In this document: positions 1 through 6,340 of the stretch, in pieces | Numbering within the stretch: position 1 is the first letter of the stretch | Layout of the letters: every line of letters begins with the position of its first letter | Origin: Methylococcaceae bacterium NSM2-1 | GTDB taxonomy: Bacteria; Pseudomonadota; Gammaproteobacteria; Methylococcales; Methylomonadaceae | Reading direction: 5' to 3' | Assembly: GCA_002256705.1 (NCBI GenBank) | Contig: NQJI01000029.1 | Coordinates: 1-9,850, forward strand | Length of the DNA: 9,850 bases | Notes under the pieces: model-generated | What the model was told of the DNA's origin: nothing | The model's database searches: none | The model's input: the letters and a program-made list of their open reading frames with translations, nothing else | Translations under genes and position numbers: made by a program

Positions 1-49
1 AACGGTTAAACTCTGTTCCTTGTCCCGTCTTACGTGCATAGCCAATTAT

Positions 50-2974
50 TTATTGAAAACTTTCGTCCGAAACAGCTGCAGTCTTCGGCTTCCATTGTAA
101 TGAATAATAATCCCCTCGATCTCTAGCCCAAGGGTCAAAAACATTCATTACCCCCGCAAGCTGTTCAGACAGTTCCGGCATGGTGCGCAACAGGATTCTT
201 TTTAGTGGCGACACCTCGACTTTGTGCCCATTGTAAGAAGCAGTTTCCCATTGTTTTTCGCCGGGTCCGTTATTCATGACCCATTGATGACCTAATGTGG
301 AATAAAATTCCGGCCTGAAACTGGAAGTAAAGAACCGGTCACTGAATAAACGCCGGGAAGCATTCAGGATAAACACATGAAATTGCGTTTCTGAAATGGC
401 AAACCCATGAGGACGGGTAAATTCTGACAACCAGCCTACTACCGTATCAACATCCTCAATATTATCGACCATGCTGCCGTTTGGATGACCCAGACAATCG
501 TTGATTGCCGAACCATCCGGATTCAATTGCGCATCAGTGATTACTTTGCTTGAGTCACATTTATGCTGCCCATAAACTTCACGGAGAATACCGATCAACC
601 GTTTCTGTTCATTTTGCACTTCTTTGTTGCTTTCCCACTTATTTATAAAATCATCAAAACTGGTTAACTGAGTCAAACCATATTGGCGCCTGAATTCATT
701 AAAGCGTGGGACGCCTCGTTCCCGGTCACGTATCAGATCCAATGCTGCAATATCAATTTTATTGGTTTCCGTTTGCAGACGCGGCAATTCCAGATTCTGC
801 AAAAACTGAGGATGATTCTGCAAAGTTAGCGCCCCCAGACGTTGCCGACCCATGCTCAAGGCCCAGTTACTCAATCCGCCATCTGTCATAGCTTGAGTAG
901 CTTTGCCGCGAAAAGTATTAACAACAGGGACTTTCTTGCTGATTTGGTTAGGGTCCTGCAAATCCCGGAACTCAAGCAGATCAGGCACCAATGGGTGTAA
1001 CCGGTAGACCGTGGTAAACTCTTCCGGAAAATTAAACGGTGAACCAAAATGATTGATACCGCCGTTTACGTGTTCCGGGTTGCGCAAATCCCAGATATCT
1101 TTCTTGTCGAGCGTATCACGGATAACACCGAAACGATCTTTATAACGATGGCTGCCCAGTCCAAATATACCAGCGCCAGATGCAAACACCGAATAGAACT
1201 GGTTGGCTTTAATTTCTTTCGGTGACTTGGCTAAATGATTAACGACAATTTTTTCCAGAATTTTGGATACCGGATTATCTTTTTCCAGCAAGCCGTTCCA
1301 GTTGGCATTCATGCCCAGATACAGTGGTTCATCATAAAGCAGCTGAGTCGTCCATTCGATGGTATGAATCTTGGCTATTTCGGCTGCAACAACAAGCCGC
1401 GCAACCTGAAATAACTCTTCATTAGTCACTGCCTTATAAGGAATTACCTGCTCAGGTTTTTCAGGATTGCGTAAGCCGGAATCGGCATCCGGCGTCGCTT
1501 TTGCTTTTGCTCTGAAAGCGTCTACAAACAGATTATGTTCCCGTACAAACAGATTATGGTAAAAGCTCAGTCCAACCGTCCAGTTATCTGCAAATGCGGC
1601 GGCCTCCTGATCTTTCCAGGCCGGATTAATTGGATCGGCCACACAGCCCGCTTCAGAATGTTCACAACTGTTGAAAACCGGCAAATAACCGAATTTTTCA
1701 CCTGCTCCCGTATGCTTCCCCCTCGGTATCATCAGTAATTTTGCCGAATCATTGGGATCGCGCTTTACTCTCTTGAGCGAAAGTTCATCAAATCCATAGA
1801 TTTGTGATGCATCCCACCACGCTGTCACATTGTTTTCTGTGGTGCGTGGAGCACGAGACAAATAGGATTTACCCTGATATTCAAAAGTGGGGGCCGGTTC
1901 ATGCTGAGCAATCAAAGCAACATCAACTTTGTCGTTCGGCCTGCAACCGAGTTTGGCAGCCTGTTCAGCCGTGACTGGTTGCTCCTGATTATTTACCAGT
2001 TGAGTCGTGCAACCGACCGGCATTTTTTCATCGGAATTATGACCCTCACGCAGATGATAAAACCAGTCATGGGTCATGAACTGAATCCAGTAGGCGGCAA
2101 GCACATTAAAAAATGGTGCTTTTTTATAATCGCATTGCGCATTTTTCGAGTTATCAGGCAAACCCTGGCCTAATTTACAAGCTTCCGGCTTTTCCTGTGT
2201 TCGAGTAAAAAGTTTTCGCGAAATGATTTGTGGATCTGGTTTCAGTAGGCCCAATCGATCGCCATGGCGATTTCGGGCCAATTCATTCCCCCCCAACTGC
2301 GGAAAGGTGGATTCAAACCGGACATTGCGCGCAAATAACTGATTAGTTGAGCCCATAGCCGGATTATAAATATCATTGCAGATACCCGTTAAGTTGCGAT
2401 TCCGGATGAGGCTTCCACCACAAACCTGCTTCCCATTTTCCTTGGTCACTTGCTGGTATTGTGGATGTGAAGCTGGCAAACGCATGGCATCCCAGGTTTT
2501 TAATATAGTTCCAGGTGTATCTCCTTCTCCTTTTATATAACTTTCAAAGGTTTTATTGTCATACAGATTGAACCTGATCAATTCCATTCGTTGGTATTCC
2601 AGATCAATTAATGCGCCATCTATCCCGCGCGCATTTGGCGTCAAATGCTTACCCATTTCGGTTATGCCACCTACTCCTTCCGTTTTGCTGCTAGCATCTC
2701 CTGCGCCCCAATAATTGGCCCAATCAACCCAGACAGAGTCACGCCTGGATACTGCCTTCTCTCCCCCCCTGCAATTAGCGGTATCCTCAGCCACTTTACC
2801 CAAAAAACGCTCGGATTGTTGTTTAGCTATAGGGCGAAGACCCTTCGCTGCAACTTTTGCACATGCCTTGTCGGCACTAATTCTTTCTAGAGTCGATCGA
2901 GGATTGCCGTTACAGACCGAGGCCGTACACAATAATGTCACAAAAAGTAATTGCAAATTGCGATAGCTCATCAT
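50..2974 (-). CDS. Exported haem-dependent fatty-acid alpha-dioxygenase-like protein (animal haem peroxidase superfamily)
   Basis: A 974-residue protein with an N-terminal Sec signal peptide (about residues 1-23, hydrophobic core LLFVTLLCTASV), so it should act in the periplasm or outside the cell. Family signatures seen: distal-haem segment WIQFMTHDWF (296-305, His302), AWWDASQIYG (385-394), helix motif REHN (478-481), proximal segment EFTTVYRLHPLVPD with Tyr657 and His660, RGVPRFNEFRR (about 753-763), and a C-terminal ASRRLFSDRFF segment (about 872-882). The Tyr-x-x-His spacing matches the radical tyrosine and proximal haem ligand of cyclooxygenases and plant alpha-dioxygenases; plain peroxidases lack this Tyr. 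The family adds O2 to the alpha carbon of fatty acids, giving 2-hydroperoxides that decay to aldehydes one carbon shorter. It is about 300 residues longer than the plant enzymes and has twelve cysteines in close pairs. The start at 2974 is chosen for its ribosome-binding site; an upstream in-frame start at 3037 would bury the signal peptide. Family is near certain, exact substrate unknown. Confidence 0.87.
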   Translation of the reverse strand: MMSYRNLQLLFVTLLCTASVCNGNPRSTLERISADKACAKVAAKGLRPIAKQQSERFLGKVAEDTANCRGGEKAVSRRDSVWVDWANYWGAGDASSKTEGVGGITEMGKHLTPNARGIDGALIDLEYQRMELIRFNLYDNKTFESYIKGEGDTPGTILKTWDAMRLPASHPQYQQVTKENGKQVCGGSLIRNRNLTGICNDIYNPAMGSTNQLFARNVRFESTFPQLGGNELARNRHGDRLGLLKPDPQIISRKLFTRTQEKPEACKLGQGLPDNSKNAQCDYKKAPFFNVLAAYWIQFMTHDWFYHLREGHNSDEKMPVGCTTQLVNNQEQPVTAEQAAKLGCRPNDKVDVALIAQHEPAPTFEYQGKSYLSRAPRTTENNVTAWWDASQIYGFDELSLKRVKRDPNDSAKLLMIPRGKHTGAGEKFGYLPVFNSCEHSEAGCVADPINPAWKDQEAAAFADNWTVGLSFYHNLFVREHNLFVDAFRAKAKATPDADSGLRNPEKPEQVIPYKAVTNEELFQVARLVVAAEIAKIHTIEWTTQLLYDEPLYLGMNANWNGLLEKDNPVSKILEKIVVNHLAKSPKEIKANQFYSVFASGAGIFGLGSHRYKDRFGVIRDTLDKKDIWDLRNPEHVNGGINHFGSPFNFPEEFTTVYRLHPLVPDLLEFRDLQDPNQISKKVPVVNTFRGKATQAMTDGGLSNWALSMGRQRLGALTLQNHPQFLQNLELPRLQTETNKIDIAALDLIRDRERGVPRFNEFRRQYGLTQLTSFDDFINKWESNKEVQNEQKRLIGILREVYGQHKCDSSKVITDAQLNPDGSAINDCLGHPNGSMVDNIEDVDTVVGWLSEFTRPHGFAISETQFHVFILNASRRLFSDRFFTSSFRPEFYSTLGHQWVMNNGPGEKQWETASYNGHKVEVSPLKRILLRTMPELSEQLAGVMNVFDPWARDRGDYYSLQWKPKTAAVSDESFQ

Positions 2975-2980
2975 TTCTTG

Positions 2981-2986
2981 TCTCCT
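2981..2986 (-). promoter_or_regulatory. Ribosome-binding site fixing the dioxygenase start
   Basis: On the minus strand AGGAGA lies six bases before the ATG at 2974. This supports that ATG, and the signal peptide that starts there, over the longer in-frame start at 3037. A second ATG follows immediately at 2971. Confidence 0.8.
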
Positions 2987-3049
2987 ATAACTATGTAATA
3001 TCCGAAATTTTATTTCAACAACTATTAAGCTCAGCATAAACTAAATGTT

Positions 3050-3078
3050 ATGATAGGAACATGACCCAAATGGGTCAA
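3050..3078 (-). promoter_or_regulatory. Predicted sigma70-type promoter of the dioxygenase gene
   Basis: Read on the minus strand: -35 TTGACC (3073-3078), a 17-base spacer, and -10 TATCAT (3050-3055). Each hexamer matches five of six consensus positions and the spacing is optimal. Transcription would start near 3043, leaving a leader of about 70 bases. The -35 box and part of the spacer are covered by the palindrome at 3062-3077, so a protein bound there would be expected to block polymerase. Prediction by eye only. Confidence 0.6.
3062..3077. promoter_or_regulatory. Perfect palindromic operator candidate
   Basis: TGACCCAAATGGGTCA has 7-base arms (TGACCCA / TGGGTCA) around a two-base AA centre. 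It lies between the divergent dioxygenase and regulator genes, 87 bases from the former's ATG and 106 from the latter's. Its symmetry and 16-bp length suit a dimeric helix-turn-helix protein. The most obvious candidate is the adjacent LuxR-type regulator. Overlap with the -35 box suggests repression of the dioxygenase, although activation from an unrecognised promoter is possible. Confidence 0.6.
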
Positions 3079-3171
3079 TTTACAAACAATTCATTAGTCT
3101 AGTTTCTAAGCTAAGACACACAACTCTTGTTATAAGGTTAAGGGTTTTATAGAGGCATTAATAATAACAAT

Positions 3172-3178
3172 AAGGTGG
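3172..3178 (+). promoter_or_regulatory. Ribosome-binding site fixing the regulator start
   Basis: AAGGTGG, close to the consensus AAGGAGG, lies five bases before the ATG at 3184. An in-frame GTG at 3175 falls inside this site, so it is unlikely to be the start. Confidence 0.75.
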
Positions 3179-3183
3179 ACTCA

Positions 3184-4251
3184 ATGGATCAAACCCCTGT
3201 CGGCGCAGACCTCAATTCAATACTGGCTAATGCGCCTGGAAATCCTTTAATTTGGAATCGGTTTCTTACAGAACTTACCCGACAACTGAATTGCGATTCC
3301 AGTGCGCTGTTGGTTACTGACCTGATTAAGCGCGAACATACGCATTTTCTTTTCAGTACCCATATTCCAAAGGAATATCAGGAGCAGTATGAAAACACCT
3401 TAAACAGACTGGATACCTTCAATTATTTTATTAGTAAAACCCCGTATCAAGTCCTTTTCAATCAAGCCTTAAAGGCCGCTTATCTCGAAGAAGTCAAAAG
3501 CGTTTTTATACCCCCATGCGGTCAGAATTTTTGTTTTGGTGTATCAATTCCCTGCAATCATAGTCATTCCCTCAACCTGTTAGTAAATCGTAAAGAAGCA
3601 TTTAATGATGAGGAACGGCAACGAGTTACCCTAGTTTTACAACGCATTATTTCATCTTTGGAGAAAGCGATACACGCGGAGCAACGGCATAAAATAAATA
3701 GTCAACTGATCCATTACATGAGTGATCATTTCGACGGATATGTTATTGTCGACAAAGAATTAAACATTCTCTTTTCAGACTCTGTTTACATATCGATTAT
3801 TAGCCAACTGGATTGTGTGACAATTTCAGAGAACCGGTTTGGCATGAAAACCCCTGCTATTGAACAGCGATTGTTATCATTAATAGAAAATAACGAAGAA
3901 GCTACCCTTCATAATCAGTGCCAATCCTGCCAGATCACACTTATTCCAATTTCCTCTTTAAAAAACCTTTACCAGTGGGAATGCTACAAGGATGGATTTA
4001 TTCTTACGTTTACCCATGATAAAGAAAAAAACCCTGCCATTGTCCGGCTAACAGAAATTTATCACCTATCCAGGTGTGAGGCAGTTTGTGCACTGCACTT
4101 TATGAAGACACCCTCAATTCCAGATGTTGCGATAAACACTCATCGCTCGCAGGAAACTGTTCGGAATCATATAAAACATACGATGCAAAAAATGGATGTA
4201 CACAGTCAGGCGGAGTTGATGAAAAAGCTGATGACGCTGGCCGCGTTATGA
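3184..4251 (+). CDS. LuxR/GerE-type transcriptional regulator with N-terminal sensor-like region
   Basis: A 355-residue cytoplasmic DNA-binding protein. The C-terminal segment (about 287-352) is a GerE helix-turn-helix, with recognition-helix sequence SQETVRNHIKHTMQKM (322-337) followed by the usual VHSQAELMKKL tail. The middle (about 170-275) resembles a PAS-like fold (GYVIVDKELNILFSDS). The N-terminal part (about 22-160) resembles the GAF/PAS-like sensor of stand-alone LuxR-family regulators. I see no acyl-homoserine-lactone-binding domain and no response-regulator receiver domain, so the ligand is unknown. It has about ten cysteines, including a CQSC pair (246-249). It is divergent from the dioxygenase gene, with a palindrome between them, and is followed by a strong terminator, so it is probably monocistronic. 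I infer that it controls the dioxygenase and perhaps itself; no direct proof is visible. Confidence 0.9.
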   Translation: MDQTPVGADLNSILANAPGNPLIWNRFLTELTRQLNCDSSALLVTDLIKREHTHFLFSTHIPKEYQEQYENTLNRLDTFNYFISKTPYQVLFNQALKAAYLEEVKSVFIPPCGQNFCFGVSIPCNHSHSLNLLVNRKEAFNDEERQRVTLVLQRIISSLEKAIHAEQRHKINSQLIHYMSDHFDGYVIVDKELNILFSDSVYISIISQLDCVTISENRFGMKTPAIEQRLLSLIENNEEATLHNQCQSCQITLIPISSLKNLYQWECYKDGFILTFTHDKEKNPAIVRLTEIYHLSRCEAVCALHFMKTPSIPDVAINTHRSQETVRNHIKHTMQKMDVHSQAELMKKLMTLAAL

Positions 4252-4283
4252 TTCATTTTATGCTATTCAGTAAATCCAAACAT

Positions 4284-4314
4284 AAAAAAAGGCAGCTTAT
4301 AGCTGCCTTTTTTT
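4284..4314. terminator. Bidirectional Rho-independent terminator
   Basis: Seven A, stem GGCAGCT, loop TAT, stem AGCTGCC, seven T. The perfect 7-bp GC-containing stem is flanked by A and T runs, so it works as an intrinsic terminator on both strands. It lies between the regulator stop (4251, plus) and the rplS stop (4341, minus) and would insulate the two converging units. Confidence 0.93.
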
Positions 4315-4340
4315 AACTGCATAAAACAAAAAAAAACCGA

Positions 4341-4682
4341 TTATAGTTTTTCTTTAATGCGAGCGGCTTTACCTGTCAGATCACGCAAGTAGTATAATTT
4401 AGCACGACGGACATCGCCGCGACGTTTAACAGTAATCTCACTAATAATAGGGCTATGAGTTTGAAAAACACGCTCAACACCTGTACCGTGAGAAATTTTT
4501 CTTACGGTGAAAGCAGAATTTAATCCGCGATTACGTTTTGCAATCACAATGCCTTCAAAAGCCTGAATTCTCTCACGCTCACCTTCTTTTACTTTAACCT
4601 GTACAACAACCGTATCACCTGGATTAAATTCAGGAATCTGTCTTAGCTGTTCTTTTTCCAATACATCAATAATATTGCTCAT
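4341..4682 (-). CDS. rplS: 50S ribosomal protein L19
   Basis: A 113-residue protein matching L19 along its whole length: [13 protein letters not shown] at the start, the central block [20 protein letters not shown], then [29 protein letters not shown], and a basic end [11 protein letters not shown]19 sits at the 30S-50S interface of the ribosome. The ATG at 4682 is preferred because L19 proteins begin with MSNII; an in-frame GTG at 4688 would add only two residues. It is last in rpsP-rimM-trmD-rplS, nine bases after the trmD stop, and is followed by the bidirectional terminator. A GGGTG-like stretch just before the start may serve as its ribosome-binding site. Confidence 0.97.
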   Translation of the reverse strand: MSNIIDVLEKEQLRQIPEFNPGDTVVVQVKVKEGERERIQAFEGIVIAKRNRGLNSAFTVRKISHGTGVERVFQTHSPIISEITVKRRGDVRRAKLYYLRDLTGKAARIKEKL

Positions 4683-4691
4683 TACCACACC

Positions 4692-5429
4692 CTATTTAAC
4701 TTCACTTTTAAATTGTTGCAGCAGATATTCCTGCTCTGCACTTAAATTTTTATTTTTTAACAAATCCGGCCGTCTTTGCCAAGTCCTACCCAACGCCTGC
4801 TTCATGCGCCAGCGGTCTATATCCGCATGATTGCCGCTCAATAAAACATCTGGTACTGAATATCCTTCAAGTTGTTCAGGCCTGGTAAAATGCGGATAAT
4901 CCAACAAGCCATTCATATGAGAATCCTGCCGGGCAGACTCTTCATGGCCAAGTACCCCTGGTAACAAACGAGTTACGGCATCAATTACTATCAATGCAGC
5001 AAGTTCACCACCACTAATAACATAGTCACCGACAGACCATTCTTCATCACAATCCGTTTTGACAAAACGCTCATCTACACCTTCATAACGCCCTGCAACT
5101 AAAATCAATTGCGAAATATCGCAGGCTTCCGATAATAAAGCTTGTGTAATCGGCTTGCCTTGTGGACTCAAATAAACCACTTTTGCTGTGTCATTACCCG
5201 CCCGTTTTGCACTCTTGACTGCATCGTGCAAAGGCTGGTATTTCATTACCATCCCCGGACCGCCGCCATAGGGGCGATCATCAACTGTTCTGTGTTTGTC
5301 ATGCGTATAGTCTCGGGGATTCCATACTGACAAACTTACTATTTTGCGCTCTATTGCCCTGCCCGTTACACCGTAACTTGCAGCCGTTGTTATCATTTCT
5401 GGAAATAATGTTACAACGTCAAAACGCAT
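4692..5429 (-). CDS. trmD: tRNA (guanine-N1-)-methyltransferase
   Basis: A 245-residue SPOUT-class enzyme that uses S-adenosylmethionine to make m1G37 in tRNAs, preventing +1 frameshifting. Visible motifs: [14 protein letters not shown] (47-60), and the trefoil-knot cofactor loops LSPQG (87-91), GRYEGVDER (113-121) and [11 protein letters not shown] (136-146). The catalytic aspartate Asp169 lies in ESARQDS, the position used in E. coli TrmD. The C-terminal part contains [13 protein letters not shown] and [12 protein letters not shown]. Length is normal for the family. It starts eight bases after the rimM stop, and the sequence before its ATG is pyrimidine-rich with no Shine-Dalgarno, suggesting translation coupled to rimM. 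Confidence 0.97.
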   Translation of the reverse strand: MRFDVVTLFPEMITTAASYGVTGRAIERKIVSLSVWNPRDYTHDKHRTVDDRPYGGGPGMVMKYQPLHDAVKSAKRAGNDTAKVVYLSPQGKPITQALLSEACDISQLILVAGRYEGVDERFVKTDCDEEWSVGDYVISGGELAALIVIDAVTRLLPGVLGHEESARQDSHMNGLLDYPHFTRPEQLEGYSVPDVLLSGNHADIDRWRMKQALGRTWQRRPDLLKNKNLSAEQEYLLQQFKSEVK

Positions 5430-5437
5430 GAGGAAAA

Positions 5438-5944
5438 TTAAAAGTCAGGATCCCAATCGACAACCATCCTGCCAGCATCCAGATCAATATTAATTATCGT
5501 CTGTCCCTGTAAAAACGGAATGACCCGTTCCCGCTCTCCTTTAACAATAACGACATCGTTCGCGCCAGTTTCCATCAGACTGTCAACTATGCCTAACTGA
5601 ACGCCCAGATTGGTTTCAACATTCAAACCAATCAAGTCAGACCAGTAATATTCGCCTTTGGCCACTTTCGGTAATTGCTCAGGTGTTATAAAAATATCCC
5701 AACCCATAAGACTTGCGGCCTGATCTCTATCATTAACGCCGTCAAGTTGAGCGACTACCGCTTTACCCTGTAGCTTGCCGTCAATAACAGCGACCAATCT
5801 GCTTTCGCTGTCTTTCTTCAGCAACCAGGGAGAATAATTTAGAATATTCTCTCTAATATCGGTAAAGGAAAATACTTTAACCCATCCCTTTACGCCAAAA
5901 ACGCCGGAAATTCTCCCAACGTTTATTTGCTGTTGCTTGGACAA
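5438..5944 (-). CDS. rimM: Ribosome maturation factor RimM
   Basis: A 168-residue protein that helps assemble the 30S head domain, binding S19 during 16S rRNA maturation. It has the N-terminal RimM barrel ([21 protein letters not shown]), the PRC-barrel region beginning near [13 protein letters not shown], the [13 protein letters not shown] block, and the typical ending VDWDPDF. The start codon is TTG at 5944, four bases after the rpsP stop. No ATG lies in frame near the N-terminus, an in-frame CTG precedes it directly, and I see no Shine-Dalgarno. Initiation is probably coupled to rpsP, which would keep RimM output below that of the ribosomal proteins. Confidence 0.95.
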   Translation of the reverse strand: MSKQQQINVGRISGVFGVKGWVKVFSFTDIRENILNYSPWLLKKDSESRLVAVIDGKLQGKAVVAQLDGVNDRDQAASLMGWDIFITPEQLPKVAKGEYYWSDLIGLNVETNLGVQLGIVDSLMETGANDVVIVKGERERVIPFLQGQTIINIDLDAGRMVVDWDPDF

Positions 5945-5948
5945 CAGT

Positions 5949-6200
5949 TTATGCGACTGCTTTAAGCGCGTCTTTAATCAATCTTGCAACACGCTCAGAA
6001 GGTTGAGCACCATTGGATTTCCAATATTCAACCCGCTCACTATCCAAACGCAATTTTTCTTCATTCCCGCGTGCTAACGGATTAAAAAAGCCAACCCGCT
6101 CAATATAACGACCATCTCGACCGCTTCTGCTATCGGTTACAACAACGTGATAAAAAGGGCGATTCTTAGCGCCGCCTCTTGAAAGACGAATGGTTACCAT
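5949..6200 (-). CDS. rpsP: 30S ribosomal protein S16
   Basis: An 83-residue S16, first gene of the ribosomal/tRNA-modification operon. The family pattern is clear: [20 protein letters not shown], then [20 protein letters not shown], and a C-terminal helix ending [14 protein letters not shown]16 binds 16S rRNA early in 30S assembly. The ATG at 6200 has a good ribosome-binding site, GAGGA on the minus strand about six bases upstream. A promoter candidate lies at 6243-6270. Confidence 0.97.
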   Translation of the reverse strand: MVTIRLSRGGAKNRPFYHVVVTDSRSGRDGRYIERVGFFNPLARGNEEKLRLDSERVEYWKSNGAQPSERVARLIKDALKAVA

Positions 6201-6242
6201 CTAATTTCCTCAAAAACGTTTAATCAAAAATTTAATCTGCCT

Positions 6243-6270
6243 ATTTTACGCGATTTTCACTATAAGTGAA
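6243..6270 (-). promoter_or_regulatory. Predicted promoter of the rpsP-rimM-trmD-rplS operon
   Basis: On the minus strand: -35 TTCACT (6265-6270, four of six consensus matches), a 16-base spacer, and -10 TAAAAT (6243-6248, five of six). It would start transcription about 35 bases before the rpsP ATG. The -35 box is one arm of the inverted repeat at 6256-6270. Best candidate in the 140-base gap after ffh; readthrough from ffh is also possible. Confidence 0.4.
6256..6270. repeat. Small inverted repeat upstream of rpsP
   Basis: TTCACT-ATA-AGTGAA has perfect 6-base arms and a three-base centre. It overlaps the predicted -35 box of the rpsP operon. No T run follows on either strand, so it is not an intrinsic terminator. 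It could be a regulator site or a chance hairpin in AT-rich DNA. Confidence 0.4.
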
Positions 6271-6340
6271 GAATAAATTGGAAAGTATCAACAATTACTC
6301 TAAATTTATCGCATAAACACCTGTTAAAACGACAAAATAA

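Noticed and set aside
6..16. TTAAACTCTGT near the left edge also occurs at 7819-7829, in the ffh/ypjD inverted repeat
   Set aside because: A shared 11-mer is expected by chance several times in a window this size, and the left copy lacks the opposite arm.
2645..2966. Two overlapping plus-strand open frames (81 and 83 codons) opposite the 5' end of the dioxygenase gene
   Set aside because: Both lie within the signal-peptide/N-terminal coding region on the other strand, overlap each other in different frames, and show no family resemblance or ribosome-binding site. Other plus-strand frames at 706-891, 1535-1738 and 1901-2173 are rejected for the same reasons.
50..2974. Reading the dioxygenase signal peptide as a lipoprotein signal because it contains cysteines
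   Set aside because: The residues before the cysteines (TLLC, ASVC) do not form a lipobox, so ordinary signal-peptidase cleavage is more likely.
3184..4251. Classical acyl-homoserine-lactone quorum-sensing receptor
   Set aside because: The protein is longer than such receptors, lacks the autoinducer-binding pattern, and has no synthase gene beside it.
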